Source: Megalopta genalis
Taxonomy: Eukaryota; Arthropoda; Insecta; Hymenoptera; Halictidae
Assembly: GCF_051020955.1 (NCBI RefSeq)
Contig: NW_027476093.1
Span: forward strand, 1,798,001-1,862,000
Direction of reading: 5' to 3'
Length of the DNA: 64,000 nt
The translations under genes were made by a program, and so were the position numbers. The notes beneath the pieces are model-generated. The model saw only the letters and a list, made by a program, of their open reading frames with translations. It was not told where the DNA came from and did no database searches. This document shows, piece after piece, positions 12,598 to 23,078 of this stretch (within the stretch, counting starts at the first letter, position 1; every line of letters begins with the position of its first letter).

Positions 12598-13150
12598 ATT
12601 ATTACTAGTTATTATTATTAGTATTACTGGCATTATTATTGTATTATTAGTATTATTAGTATTATTAGTATTATTAGTATTATTAGTATTATTAGTATTA
12701 TTAGTATTATTAGTATTATTAGTATTATTAGTATTATTAGTATTATTAGTATTATTAGTATTATTACTATTATTAGTATTATTAGTATTATTAGTATTAT
12801 TAGTATTATTAGTATTATTAGTATTATTAGTATTATTAGTATTATTAGTATTATTAGTATTATTAGTATTATTAGTATTATTAGTATTATTAGTATTATT
12901 AGTATTATTAGTATTATTAGTATTATTAGTATTATTAGTATTAGTAGTATTAGTAGTAGTATTAGTATTATTAGCATTATTGGTATTGTTGGTATTATTG
13001 GTATTATTGGTATTATTGGTATTATTGGTATTATTGGTATTATTGGTATTATTGGTACTATTGGTATTATTAGTAGTATTAGTATTATTAGTATTACTAG
13101 TATTATTTGTATTACTAGTATTATTAGTATTATTAGTATTATTATTACTA
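12598..13150. repeat. 9-mer (ATTATTAGT)n array
   Basis: About 550 bp of a nearly perfect 9-bp unit. From 12975 to 13070 the unit switches to GGTATTATT, then returns with decay. The minus-strand translations (Asn-Asn-Thr and Ile-Leu-Ile strings) are artefacts. Confidence 0.95.
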
Positions 13151-14292
13151 TTTTCCTGAGTTTCAACAGTTCCGAATAAGAAAACTTCCACAAAACTTCG
13201 AGCTCCAGAAACCAAAAATTCTTCAAAATTCTTCAAAAATCTCCTCTCCTAAATAATTCCAAATTCTATCACCCTTCGCGTTTTCACTGTGCACGCATAT
13301 CCAAAACTAATTTCTCAAAGCGACGACAAATCCTCGGCCGACAACGTTTCTATTAGCGCGCATTATACTTCTCGGTAAATTCAACGAAGGAAAAGAACGC
13401 GCGGAGGGAGTGGGTGAAGGATGAAGGTAAGGGATGAAGGAAGAGCAGCATTCCTTCATCGGCAGCAATATTTTGCGTGCGCCCCCCCCCCCTGAAGCTG
13501 GGGGAAACCGAGAATCCAGGAGGACAGCCGGCCATCTTACGAAACGTCAATTACCAGCGGGTTCGTTAAGGACGCGGACGTATCAATAGGCATTCCACCG
13601 TTCCCGAAATAAAGGCGAAAGAACGAAGGCTTCTCGATCCGGGCCCGAGAGCGTTTGTTCCTCGCGCGCAGAAAATGCGAGGCATTTCCTCGTCGCGGAC
13701 GGATTCCTATTACGAGGAGGAGAACTGGAGACAGCGGCGGAGGATCGAGCGCCCCGTTTCCGAAAGGCCGGACGGGGGAGGAAGAAAGCAGTTGGATAGT
13801 GTTTTGTTTTGTCCGGCGTGTAGGTGGACATCATGATGACAGGATAGAACATAAACGCGGGGCTCCCGAGGGAGTTACGGGACATAAAATCCCGCGTCGC
13901 CCCTTCTACGCTGGCGTCGAGATGTCGAGACTCCCCCGTTTTCCCATATAAAACGCGGCCGTCCGCTGCCCTGCCCTGCCCTTGCCCTGCCCTGCCCTGC
14001 CCTGCCATGCCGTGCCCTTCCTCGGCCCTTCCTCATCAGCCGGGCTCTGACAGTCGATCCCTACCCATCGACTCGAATTTGTCCCGTGATCAAGACACCG
14101 GCCAGATTGAATCGCTGCCCGGCTCCTCCTCGATTTCGGACCGAAACAACGATCGAATCCTTTTTGCCAGACGGCGGAGCAAGCAAATCGTTCTTTCTTT
14201 CTTTATTTGTTTCTTTCTATCTCCGCGTTTGCCGACGGAGTTTCTGCGCTATCGATGCTCTTCCGTCAACAAGAGCGCGAGTTTTTTGGGGA
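13151..14292. other. CpG-rich unique block, no gene recognised
   Basis: Contains a C run at 13482-13492 and a (CCCTG)n run at about 13964-14008. Overlapping frames of 98-141 codons on both strands are Arg/Ser/Pro-rich and share no known motif. It may be a promoter or 5' exon region, but nothing decides it. Confidence 0.4.
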
Positions 14293-14640
14293 AAATCAAC
14301 CCTTTGCGCTCGAAGCCTGCTTGAAACAATCTGAAATCATTTTTCTGACTTATGGTACGGTAATGTCTCTCTAATTGACGCTCGGATTGTCTTTGAAAAT
14401 GGATGATTTGGGAGGAGAAGATGCAATTATTCGAGCCTAACGGGTTCGTTTTTTTTCTGGTTGTCGATTGTCAAGAATTATAGAAACGAGGTTCAAGGTT
14501 CGAACAATCGTATTCTCCTCTTCACAAAGCGGCCATTCTTCGTGGACAATCAGAGCGTCAGTTAGGGAAACATTATTATATATTTTTTTTATACGACACA
14601 GTGCACTTTGCGCTTGTAAAATTATGCGTAAAATTTATAT
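14291..14640. mobile_element. MITE-C interrupted by MITE-A
   Basis: The MITE-C left end (CCCTTTGCGCTCGAAGCC... CTGACTTATGGTA) is at 14291-14357. The element resumes after the MITE-A insert at about 14578 with ATACGACACAGTGCACTTTG, which corresponds to ATATGACAAAGTGCATTTT of intact copies. The right half is lost into AT satellite at about 14640. The break falls at a TA, the target of MITE-A. Confidence 0.8.
14356..14580. mobile_element. MITE-A inserted in MITE-C
   Basis: Starts CGGTAATGTCTCTCTAATTG after TA and ends GGGAAACATTATTATA, both slightly decayed from the family ends (reference copy 22070-22288). The arms pair across a central TTGTCGATTGTCAAGAA region. Arm divergence suggests an older copy. 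Confidence 0.85.
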
Positions 14641-14644
14641 TTTT

Positions 14645-15185
14645 GTAGTTATTAGTATATTGTATTATGTTGTTATGTTATAGTATATTATTATTAATAT
14701 ATATTAAGTATATATTAAAACAGTATTATATACTGTTTTATATATTTTTGAATATATTAGTTATGATTTAATATATTAGTTTTAATATATTATTATATTA
14801 TATTATAGTATTTATTATAGTTATAGTAGTTATTAGTATATTATATTATATTATTATATTGTATTATATTGTTATATTAATATATATTAAGTACATATTA
14901 AAACAGTATTATATACTGTTTTATATATTTTTTAATTTATTAGTTTTAATACATTATTATATTATATTATATTATTATATTGTATTGAATTATTATATTA
15001 TTGTATATTATTATTAATATATATTAAGTACATATTAAAACAGTATTAAATACTGTTTATATATTTTTTAACATATGAGTTATAATTTAATGTATTAGTT
15101 TTAGTATATTATTGTTTAATATATATATATATATATGTTAGTATATATTAATATATTATTATATTATATTATGTTATGGTATTTA
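14645..15185. repeat. AT-rich tandem array, ~140-180 bp unit
   Basis: The phrase ATATTAAGTA followed by AAAACAGTATTATATACTG recurs at about 14701, 14884 and 15021. It contains its own small palindrome, AAAACAGTATTATATACTGT. Confidence 0.85.
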
Positions 15186-15827
15186 CTAAAGTTATAAAAT
15201 AAAATACAACATTTACACTTTTAATTTAGATTTCTTAACTCACTCGACTTAGTCGAGCAAAATCGAGTAAAGTCTCGCTGACTTTATTTCTGGATAATTC
15301 GTAAACGATTTAAAAGAACGTCCGCGATTCTTATAATTTCTTTACAACAAAAAAGCTGTTCTCGCGACGATTCGGGATGCACAACGATTAATGCGATTTC
15401 TAGATAATCAATACGAGTTCAAGAAAAACATTACAAACTTCACTCGCGATCGTTTAACGATCCTGAACACGCGCGATCACTTCCTTATGAGACTTTATTC
15501 ACATTTATTAAAAACATATTTTTGTGTGAAACAGTGATCGAGTAGAAGAACATATATACGAAGCCAAGCACAAGCCTAAGCGTACCATTAGAATTAATAG
15601 CGAGCCGTCGTTCAAGATCAGCCATGCATAACAGCATCGGACAAGCTAGCAATAAAATGATTGTAATGATAATTTAATTTTGTCTAACGATAGCCCTTTG
15701 AGAAATATAATAAAAATAACAAAAAAAGAAGAAAGACTGAGAATATAACAAGCACATAGAAAAGAGAAACCGGTACGAAACCGTACGTGAAAGTTGAATG
15801 CGTCGGATATAATAATGTGTACAAAAA

Positions 15828-15880
<53 letters not shown>

Positions 15881-16031
15881 GAAGTATAAAGCAATAAAAT
15901 ACACAAAAACGAGTGTCATATCGTGTTGGTCGTACAAAAAGACAGAATTTTACGTATCTTTTATAGATAATCGAGAAAAAGCGATCGGCCAAGATCGACA
16001 CCCAACGACACCCAAAACTTACTCATCGAAA
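15186..16031. other. Unique AT-leaning sequence with (GA)n
   Basis: No gene recognised. A pure (GA)n run lies at 15831-15878; minus-strand Leu-Ser repeat frames come from it. Confidence 0.5.
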
Positions 16032-16033
16032 TA

Positions 16034-16617
16034 TTGGGTTGGCAACTAAATAATTGCCGATTTGTTCAATGAAATAAAAATTTTTTTTTACTTGGAACGA
16101 AGTTTAATCTGTAATGTATTTTCCATTTTGTTCGATGATCTTTTGCCATCTCTCTGACAACTTGAAAATTCCACGTTCGTAGAAAGTCTGATCCTTTTCG
16201 GCCAAAAACTGAGTTAAGTGAGATTTTACAGCGTCGTCATCATTAAAAGTTTTACCACGAAGGGAGTTGTCCAGGGATCGAAATAAGTGGTAATCCGATG
16301 GCGCGAGATCAGGACTATATGGTGGGTGTAATATCAATTCCCAACCAATATCCATTAATTTTTGCCGAGTGGACAAAGACATGTGCGACCTAGCATTGTC
16401 CTGTTGGAAAAAGACACCTTTACGATTGACCAATTCTGCTCGCTTTTCCTTGACCGCTGCATTCAATTTGTCCAGTTGCTAACATTCGCGGATAATAAAA
16501 AATAACATAATAATAATAATAATAATAATTTTATAATATAACGTTTGCGGATATCATAAAAATGGGAGTGAGAGACATCTATAATTGAAATCGGCAATTA
16601 CTTAGTTGCTAACCCAA
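16034..16617 (-). mobile_element. Internally deleted mariner, copy 1
   Basis: A 584-bp element flanked by TA (16032-16033 and 16618-16619). Its 30-bp terminal inverted repeats begin TTGGGTTGGCAACTAA on the left, and on the right end AGTTGCTAACCCAA. Relative to a usual mariner of about 1.3 kb, the N-terminal half of the transposase gene is missing and is replaced by a short AT-rich joint containing (AAT)n. Copies 2 and 3 have the same joint, so one deleted progenitor has been copied by transposase supplied in trans. Confidence 0.95.
16104..16466 (-). pseudogene. Mariner transposase C-terminal half, copy 1
   Basis: A 120-codon open frame corresponding to the C-terminal third of a mariner transposase. 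It keeps the second and third catalytic aspartates in FQQDNARSH (Asp23) and YSPDLAPSDYHLF (Asp58), spaced by 34 residues as in the D,D34D mariner family, and ends with the usual RWQKIIEQNGKYI tail. The first aspartate, the helix-turn-helix and the terminal-repeat binding region are absent, so it cannot be a working transposase. Copy 1 is the most diverged of the three (for example Met for Lys or Thr, Phe for Ile). The ATG lies just inside the deletion joint, where full-length relatives read QLDKMNAAV. Confidence 0.95.
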
Positions 16618-16619
16618 TA

Positions 16620-17172
16620 GATAAAAATCTAACTCCAAAGTCTGCGCAAAGCGTTCGCGACGCTTCAAATCTTCCACCGAAATTCGAAAGACGAAGATCG
16701 AAATTCCCGATGAACGATGACAATTATGCAACGCACTGACACCTGTCGTCACCTACCGTCGACGACGATATTCTGTATTTACTTTCGAGATTTGCCCGGT
16801 GAATCATCGAACGAGTCAATCGAGCAGCAATTTTCAGCGACGGCCTGGGCGCAATAAAATCGCGGGAAAATCACGGTGAAAGGGGGCTCGATTGCGCTTG
16901 GATCCCCGAGTAGATCGTTCCACGGAGCGTGGACGAAGCCCGGAAGCAGCCGGTTTAACGGCGTCGGAAACGCGACGATAACTAAAACGCGGGTGCGCCG
17001 CGCGCCGCGGCACTCGTCGTTGTTGCTGCAACAGATTTCACGACTCGTTTCCCGCTCGCGGCCGATCTCGTATTTTTTCCTCGCAACCCTCGGCATTCCC
17101 GCGAATTTTAATTCCCAGTTAAACGTTGGCAACCGGCCCGCGCGATCTCTTCGGCGATGTTTGCGCCGAGCG
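16620..17172. other. CpG-rich unique block, no gene recognised
   Basis: Frames of up to 117 codons exist on both strands, but none has a recognisable domain or splice context. Confidence 0.4.
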
Positions 17173-17413
17173 TAAGATAATGTCTCTGTAATTGACGCAC
17201 GGATTGTGGAGAAAAATGGACAATTCGGGAGGAGATGCGATTATTCTAGCATTGCAGCTCGTTTTTATTAGTTATCGCTTGTCAAAAACTGTAAAAACGA
17301 GCCGCAAGGCTCGAGTAATCGCGTCTCCTTTTCCGAAATTGTCAATTTCTGTGGACGATTCGAGTGTCAATTAAAGAGACAATCCGAGCGTCAGTTAGGG
17401 AGACATTACTGTA
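17173..17413. mobile_element. MITE-A with doubled right end
   Basis: Starts AGATAATGTCTCTGTAATTG after TA. The right terminus is present twice: GTGTCAATTAAAGAGACA, then GCGTCAGTTAGGGAGACATT up to ACTGTA. The inner stem CGAGCCGCAAGGCTCG is intact. Confidence 0.9.
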
Positions 17414-17517
17414 CATTATTGTGTACGAGCTGAGGGACAATTTGAGAGAATTTATTGTGCTGCTTTCGACGTGACCAATTTCGAAGGCTACGAAATCAAT
17501 TCTGATGCATAAACAGG
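17414..17517. repeat. Repeat D, lying between two MITE-A copies
   Basis: About 100 bp reading CATTATTGTGTACGAGCTGA, then AATTTGAGAGAATTTATTGT and CGACGTGACCAATTTCGAAG. The same unit is at 22490-22605 (opposite strand), 32657-32775, 39999-40063 and 40136-40196, always touching a MITE-A. It has no frame. It is probably part of a larger composite rather than an independent element. Confidence 0.75.
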
Positions 17518-17763
17518 TACAGTAATGTCTTCTCTAATTGACGCTTAAATTGTGCAGAGAAAATGGACAATTTGGGAAGATAAAATACGATTATTCGAGC
17601 CTTGCAGCTCATTTTTATTAGTTATCGATTGTCAAGAACTGTAAAAACGAGCCATAAGGCTCGAATAATCGCGTCTCCTTTTCCGAAATTGTCAATTTTT
17701 GTGCGGAATCTAAGCGTCAGTTAGGGAGGCAATCAGAGCGTCAATTAGAGAGACATTACTGTA
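17518..17763. mobile_element. MITE-A with doubled right end
   Basis: Starts CAGTAATGTCTTCTCTAATT after TA and ends AGAGAGACATTACTG. It has the same doubled right terminus as the copy at 17173, so the two appear to be tandem duplicates separated by repeat D. It shares its final TA with the next copy. Confidence 0.9.
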
Positions 17764-18000
17764 CAGTAAATTCTCCGTAATTCCTGGCCAGGTTGAAAAC
17801 AAGAATATATAATTTGGGAAGAAAAAATACGATTATTCAACCATTGCGCTCCATTGTTATAGTTGTTGACAATTGATAACTATAATAATAATAGTATCTC
17901 CTCTAATAAAATCAAATTCTAATAGACTAAAAATCGTATCTCCTCTCCCAAAATTGTCCATTTTTCGTGTACAATCTCAGCGTCAATTAGAGAGACATTT
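17762..18000. mobile_element. MITE-A, diverged subtype
   Basis: Begins CAGTAAATTCTCCGTAATTC, the AAATTCTCC subtype also seen at 50983 and 55996, and ends GCGTCAATTAGAGAGACATT without the last ACTGTA. The arms have diverged around a central (AAT)-rich patch. Confidence 0.75.
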
Positions 18001-18002
18001 CA

Positions 18003-18950
18003 TTTAGAAATTCCGGGCGCTCTTTTTACATAACGCGTAAGGCCCGGCGATATTGTCGCGCGGCAGGGCCCGCGATTTTCCCCGGACAGGCTGCCCGATT
18101 TATCTTTCGACTGTCAGCCGACTGTTGGCAACGCTAAAGCGGCAGAATTACGGATCGCGGGCGAACCGCGTTTACGCGGCTACGTACGAGCGGTTAATCG
18201 GCCGTGTCGGTTTTGTCTAATATACCCGACTGTAACAGGCATAAAGAGCGAGCAGGACAGCACGGAACGAACGTGTGATAGAATCAAGGGGCAGGTGTTC
18301 CTGCCCCGCGAACACGAATCGAAAGCGTTCGACAGAATTTTTGTTGCACCGAACGGGATCTGCGGGGCCGATTTACGAGGAATCGCAAGGCGAGCAAGCG
18401 AGGCGAGAGCCGAGTGTGCCGGTGTTTTCCAGCGTTATCTTGTAACTGCGCTTTGTATCTTTTTCATCGCGGTGTTTACGTCCTGTGATTTTGTGCAGTG
18501 AGTCAGTTCGTTGCCGGCTTCCTTCTCGAGGTGATTTCTTAATTGCCGCGGATGAGATCGTCGGATGCTTCGTTCGGACGCTCAAGGTCCCGCTCCGCGG
18601 CTTTCTACGAATTAGTTTTATGGCGTTTAAGGAAACCGGCAGACAGTAGATTAGCAGTCCCGGATAAATTCTCTTATGCCACAGGTGTGACCGTTTTCTT
18701 TTTTCCTTTGCTGTGCAGCGCTTTGGATAGCGGTGCTTATCGGCTAGCGCGCGCGCGCGCGCACCGCCGAGGGATTGAATCAGCTTTTAATTTGCTCGAG
18801 GATCTTAGTAACTTCAATTACTCACTGATAATGTCTCTGCGTGGTTTTTACATCGATAAGCAAATTGTTGTAACATCTTGCGCGAGCGGTAAATGTGCAG
18901 TCTGTTAATGTTCGGAGACTTTTTAAAACGCTATCAATTTTTTGGAACCG
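18003..18950. other. CpG-rich unique block, no gene recognised
   Basis: Contains an alternating (GC)n tract at 18747-18762. A plus frame of 121 codons at 18543-18908 shows no known motif. It could be regulatory or 5' untranslated DNA; not decidable here. Confidence 0.4.
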
Positions 18951-19735
18951 GACGATTTGAATCTTTCCTTTTTTTTAGGTGATAATTTAATAGATAACTT
19001 AATAACTTTTTAGGACTAATATATTTAAAGAATGACTAACTTTGTTATAATTTTGTTATTTGGAATGATGAAACGAACTCTCGTTTTTTGACTTTTTTAT
19101 CTGAGCTGAAAATGGCGAAGGTTTCGTCAAAATCGGTTTAAGCAAAGTTACAAGCGTTAAAAAATTTTTAAACTGCGATTTTTGCGAGTTTTTATTGTTT
19201 ACAGCTCAAGTGCCAAGTTCAACCGGTTTCGAAGAAATTTTCAACATAAGTTACCGAGATCCACAGAACGCATTTTTTAAGTCCTCGTCATAGGCTCAGA
19301 TAAAACAGTTAAAAAACATGAGTTTTTCATTTTTTTGTCACTCCAAGGAATAGCAAAATTTAAACAAAGCGTTCTTTTTGTGATCTAGTAGACTGATCCC
19401 TCTATCATATAAAAAGTAATTCAAGTCGTCAAGTCCAGTTTCAAGAAATTAATTGCGCTCCAAAAGTTGGCCGAATATTAATTGCTGTAGTTTTAATTTT
19501 AGTTTTATTAATTGGCTGTAAGTTTTAAGTTTTAATAAATGGTATTGTTTAAAGCTCGAAGCAATTTGAAGTCCTTTAGTCCACTTCCAAAAAAGTTATC
19601 GCGTTTCAAAAATTAACCGAATATTAATTAGGCTCGCTATGGGTTTCAAGTTTTAATAAATGACATTGTTCAAAGCTCGAAACAATTTGAAGTACTTTCA
19701 ACCCGATAAAAAGACAGTTCGTTACTTGTCAATCA
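18951..19735 (+). repeat. Dispersed repeat F, copy 2 (longest)
   Basis: Aligns with 12166-12580 from about 19160 onward and extends further on both sides. Its right part contains a direct repeat of about 120-150 bp: CCGAATATTAATTG at 19471 and CCGAATATTAATTA at 19617, each followed by TTTTAATAAATGRYATTGTT and GCTCGAARCAATTTGAAGT. No coding frame. Confidence 0.7.
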
Positions 19736-20225
19736 GCTCGAGCAGCATACATAAATGCGTATATTAATAGTCATAGTTTCTTAACGAAGAATTCATAAAT
19801 TATTAAGGAAACGTTCTAATGAATATGCAACGATCATAAACTCAGTGTTTTGCAGGTATTTAAAATTCCTGCCATTTTCAGCTACGAATAAATCGTCGAT
19901 ACTAATAATAGTGAGGTTTTATCAAACGTGTCAAGGTTGTCGCATGACGTGTCGATGCGTCATGTTACTTACCTGTTTAACTGGTCAGATTTTGCCCTGA
20001 TGACTATATCCCGTTACAGTTTTTTTCTCTCGCTTCGTAGATACATTGTTACTTTATCGATTCATCGGAATCGAATCGTTTTTTTATCAGTCTGTCGTAG
20101 TACTATTATAATTTATAATAGTATAAATATTATAATAAAAATATTATATTATTATTATTATATTATTATATTATATTTATTATAATATTATAAATATTAT
20201 ACTATTATTGTGAATCATATACTAT
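19736..20225. other. Unique AT-leaning sequence
   Basis: No gene recognised. On the minus strand, a strong donor-like CAG/GTAAGTAA lies at about 19968-19976. The DNA upstream of it on that strand has stops in every frame within about 15 codons, so it could at most bound an untranslated exon. Confidence 0.4.
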
Positions 20226-20360
20226 ATTGTTCGTACAATTTATACGTTACTCGCAGCAAATGTTACGATAACGCTCGTGCAAAAACAGAATAAGTGTCTT
20301 ATTATCATCTTTATGAACTGATATATAAAATAGCTGTTTTTTTCCTGCTGTATATTCGCA
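20226..20360 (+). repeat. Dispersed repeat G, partial
   Basis: Matches the right half of the repeat at 25273-25510: CAATTTATACGTTACTCGC, AAATGTTACGATAACGCTCG, AACTGATATATAAAA and AGCTGTTTTTTTCC. Confidence 0.8.
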
Positions 20361-20992
20361 CGACGGGAACGAAGCGTACCGATGCGCATCGAGCCGACTC
20401 GTTCTCGATGGCGATAAAGCGATCAAATGATTCCCGAAAATTCTGTTCGGCTCGAAAGCGGACCGTCATTGTCCCATTGTCTTGCACGAGTGCTTTCACC
20501 GGACAAAAAAACGCATTCAGCAAGTATCTACCAGCCGATTGAAAAGCCGACCGGCCCCCCTGTTCGCCGTCATTCGATACCGCGGCCGTTCGAAATTGTT
20601 CTGCGCGGATCGCGCGCGCAAGCGCGAAGCGTAACTTTCTCCGGCGCGGTTTTCCGCGAACAATGCGAAAGGTCGGATCAAAAATAAACGAGCGGCCCTC
20701 TCGTTAACGGGCTAATAACTCATCGGTTTTACGAGCGCGAAGGTCGATGACGGTCGCGAATTTTAGGGCGACATGCAACGCCGACGGAGCAACTAACCGT
20801 CGGTCGACGGGGCACCGTCGCGAAAAACGCACGATTCCGCGCCGTTTTCCAAGCTGCCGCCCTTTCAACCCTCCTCGCGATGTCTGATTATTTTAACAGA
20901 GCACCGTAGCCTAGAATTTTGGAGAGGATATTCTTTTTATTCGCATGTTTTTAAATGGTACAAAAATGTCTGGTTTTCGAATGTGATTGCTG
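20361..20992. other. CpG-rich unique block, no gene recognised
   Basis: Even composition and no frame that resembles a protein family. Confidence 0.4.
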
Positions 20993-21294
20993 TACAGGGT
21001 GTCCCTTAATTATGTTAATATCTGGAATGGGGTGATTTCTCAGGTGATTTGGAGTAACTTTTTCTCCTTAGCGAAAATGCGATCCGAGGCTTCGTTTGCG
21101 AGTTATTAATGAAAAACGGTGACCAATGAGGGACGAGCTGCTCGCCTAGCGCTAGGCGGCCGAGCCAATCAGCGGAACTGGGCGTCTACCGCTCGGCTAC
21201 CTTGCGCCTAGCCAAATCACCCTCCTATTGGTCACTGTTTTTCGCTAATAACTCGTACACGAAGCCTCGGAGAACATTTTTGTAAAGGAAAAAG
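20993..21294. mobile_element. MITE-B, right end missing
   Basis: Begins ACAGGGTGTCCCTTAATTAT after TA and carries the full CpG-rich centre with CCAAT motifs. It stops after GTAAAGGAAAAAG, exactly where the left arm of the large inverted repeat begins. Its outer right arm (about 70 bp) is lost. Confidence 0.85.
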
Positions 21295-22167
21295 TAATCG
21301 TCTTCGAACATTTTTATTTCGCACAAAGATTCGTGGTCTATCTGGAAGAGCAACAGTCGCTTCTAGATAGCGAACCTTCGCGCGAAATAAAATTTGTCCA
21401 CCTCGATCGCAAGGGACCACGATCGAACGAGGACGTTCTCGCTTTGCCAAGATATCCAACGAGTTGGAAATAACATAACAGTGTCTTCAAATCCATCAAC
21501 CGTTTCCATCGTTCGGTATTTCGCTCGCTCGTTTTCTTCGCGAACGCGTAAAATCCTCCGTCCAGTCGTTTCCCGCGAAAGAGTCTCTGTACTTTCGGCA
21601 ATAATTTTGAAAGCGGTCAATTTGGCGTTGGTCGGCTAATTATCCAGCGTTTGCTCGGAGAGCCACTCGCTGGTCGATCGAACCACTTGCACTCGAAGCC
21701 GAACGAACGCAACGTTTAAAACCGTATTTCCGACTCACGGTTTCTCCATTTTACACGACCCGGCGCATTTCGCGCGCACGAAATCGAACATCGCGACCTA
21801 TGCAACAGTTACGGCTTTCAACGGCTCTTCGAATATAGACAAATTTGATCGATAAAATTATTTCGAGACGCGACGTAACGATTTTCAACGGCGCCTCGGA
21901 GTCGCCACTCGAGTGCAGAGGGTGCAAATCAGCATTGCCGTATAAAAAGTCATGCGTAAATTGCCGTGGAAGAATTATGCAAAAATTGCCGTATAGAAAT
22001 CATCGGCGAAGCGAAACGCGTGCAAAGAAGGCGTTACTAATTCACGTTTATCCACCTTCTCGTTATTATTACAGTAATGTCTCCCTAATCGACGCTGAGA
22101 TCGTGCGGAAAACTGGACAATTCGGGAAGAGAAGATACGATTGCTCGAGCCTTGCAGCTCGTTTTTA
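21294..22167. repeat. Left arm of large inverted repeat
   Basis: About 870 bp found again, reversed and at roughly 95% identity by eye, at 24098-24978. The arm contains unique-looking DNA (21295-21685), a decayed MITE-C (21683-21931), the joint AAATCAGCATTGCCGTATAA, and the left half of the MITE-A at 22070. The inner limit falls at the centre of that palindrome. The similar frames on both arms (starting Met-Ile-Asp-Lys-Ile-Ile) are translations of MITE DNA. Confidence 0.9.
21683..21931. mobile_element. MITE-C inside inverted-repeat arm
   Basis: Left terminus CACTTGCACTCGAAGCC, internal GTATTTCCGACTCACGG and CATTTTACACGACC blocks, right terminus GGCGCCTCGGAGTCGCCACT then CGAGTGCAGAGGGT. TTAA is no longer intact at either end. 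Its partner is at 24346-24592. Confidence 0.75.
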
Positions 22168-22288
22168 TAATTGTTGAAAAACGGTAGCTATAAAAACGAG
22201 CGCAAAGCTCTAAAAATTGCATCTCCTCTTCCCAAATTGTCCATTTTTTGTGGACAATCCGAGCGTCAATTAGGGAGACATTACTGTA
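22070..22288. mobile_element. MITE-A, complete (family reference)
   Basis: A 219-bp element between TA dinucleotides, starting CAGTAATGTCTCCCTAATCG and ending AATTAGGGAGACATTACTG. The two arms of about 100 bp are inverted copies, so the whole element folds into a hairpin with a loop of about 20 bases. From the end inwards each arm has the terminus, GACGCT-AGATTGT, ATGGACAATTTGGGAAGAGG, AGATACGATTATTCGAGCC and TCGTTTTTATA. In good copies each arm also carries a local stem, CGAGCCTTGCGGCTCG on one strand and CGAGCCGCAAGGCTCG on the other. There is no coding frame. TA target sites point to a Tc1/mariner-type transposase. Confidence 0.92.
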
Positions 22289-22489
22289 CTCCTAACTTGT
22301 CAAGCTTAAAAATCGTTAAAAATATTTTGCAGTATTTACATTGAGAATTGATCATCTTTTACACTTTTACGCTATCAGGCCGGTCAATTTCACATTTTTC
22401 ATTTCGAGATTATTGTTATCATAAAGTCTCTCTTCTGCAGGAAATACGGTGAAATGTTGAAGTAAATTCGGACTTGTTATTCTTATACA

Positions 22490-22605
22490 GGGCATTCAAA
22501 AAAATATCTCGCGGCAGATTTGATTTGGTAGCCTTCGAAATAGGTCATGTCGAAAGTAGTACAGTAAATTCTCTCAAATTGTTCTTCAGCTCGTATACAA
22601 TAATG
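22490..22605. repeat. Repeat D
   Basis: Begins ACAGGGCATTCAAAAAAATA, then CGCGGCAGATTTGATTTGGT, AGTACAGTAAATTCTCTCAA and GTATACAATAATGTGCAGTA, running straight into the MITE-A at 22606. This copy and the one at 32657 are the most complete. Confidence 0.8.
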
Positions 22606-22848
22606 TGCAGTAATGTTTCCCTAACTGACGCTCAGATTGTCTCCCTAACTGACGCTTAGATTGCGTAGAAAAATTGACAATTTGGGAAAAGGATACGCGA
22701 TTATTCGAGCCTTGCGGTTCATTTTTATAGTTCTTGACAATTCGTGACTGTGAAAATGAACCGCAAGGCTCGAATAATCGTATCTCCTTTTCCCAAACTG
22801 TCCATTTTTGTGGACAATCCGAGCGTCAATTAGGGAGACATTACTGTA
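22606..22848. mobile_element. MITE-A with doubled left end
   Basis: The left terminus is present twice (GTTTCCCTAACTGACGCTCA, then GTCTCCCTAACTGACGCTTA). The hairpin core has the intact stem GAACCGCAAGGCTC. Right end GGGAGACATTACTGTA. Confidence 0.9.
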
Positions 22849-23078
22849 CTCTGAGCGTCAGTTATATATATATATATATAGGGAGACATTTAACTTTAAA
22901 GCATATATTATTTGCTAGTTATCCATATATGTATATTATATTATACAGGGTATAATATAATATAATATAATATAATATATAATATAATATGCTGTATAGT
23001 ATATTTTTGTGTAGTGTATTTTGCTATAGTGTGTGTTTTCTGGACAATCCGAGCGTCAATTAGGGAGACATTACTGTA
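22849..23078. mobile_element. MITE-A terminus split by AT microsatellite
   Basis: CTGAGCGTCAGTT is followed by (TA)n, then GGGAGACATTT; after AT-rich DNA, a right end TGGACAATCCGAGCGTCAAT...ATTACTGTA closes at 23078. AT-rich repeats (TATAATATAA) have expanded inside the remnant. Confidence 0.7.

Larger units (their letters stand above)
22070..22960. repeat. Composite A-D-A block, inverted copy at 32310-33191
   Basis: The succession MITE-A, a 200-bp linker containing CGGTCAATTTCACATTTTTC, repeat D, a second MITE-A and a TATA tract occurs again in opposite orientation about 10 kb away. The pairing is specific: the right half of this MITE-A and that of 32973-33191 share GCAAAGCTCTAAAAATTGCA, which other copies lack. 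Confidence 0.88.

Noticed and set aside
12586..13236. 216-codon Asn-Asn-Thr frame and 196-codon Ile-Leu frame
   Set aside because: Direct translations of the 9-mer ATTATTAGT array in different phases.
15646..16001. Leu-Ser repeat frames, also at 2816-3127, 33564-34037 and 46107-46556
   Set aside because: Translations of (GA)n/(CT)n microsatellites.
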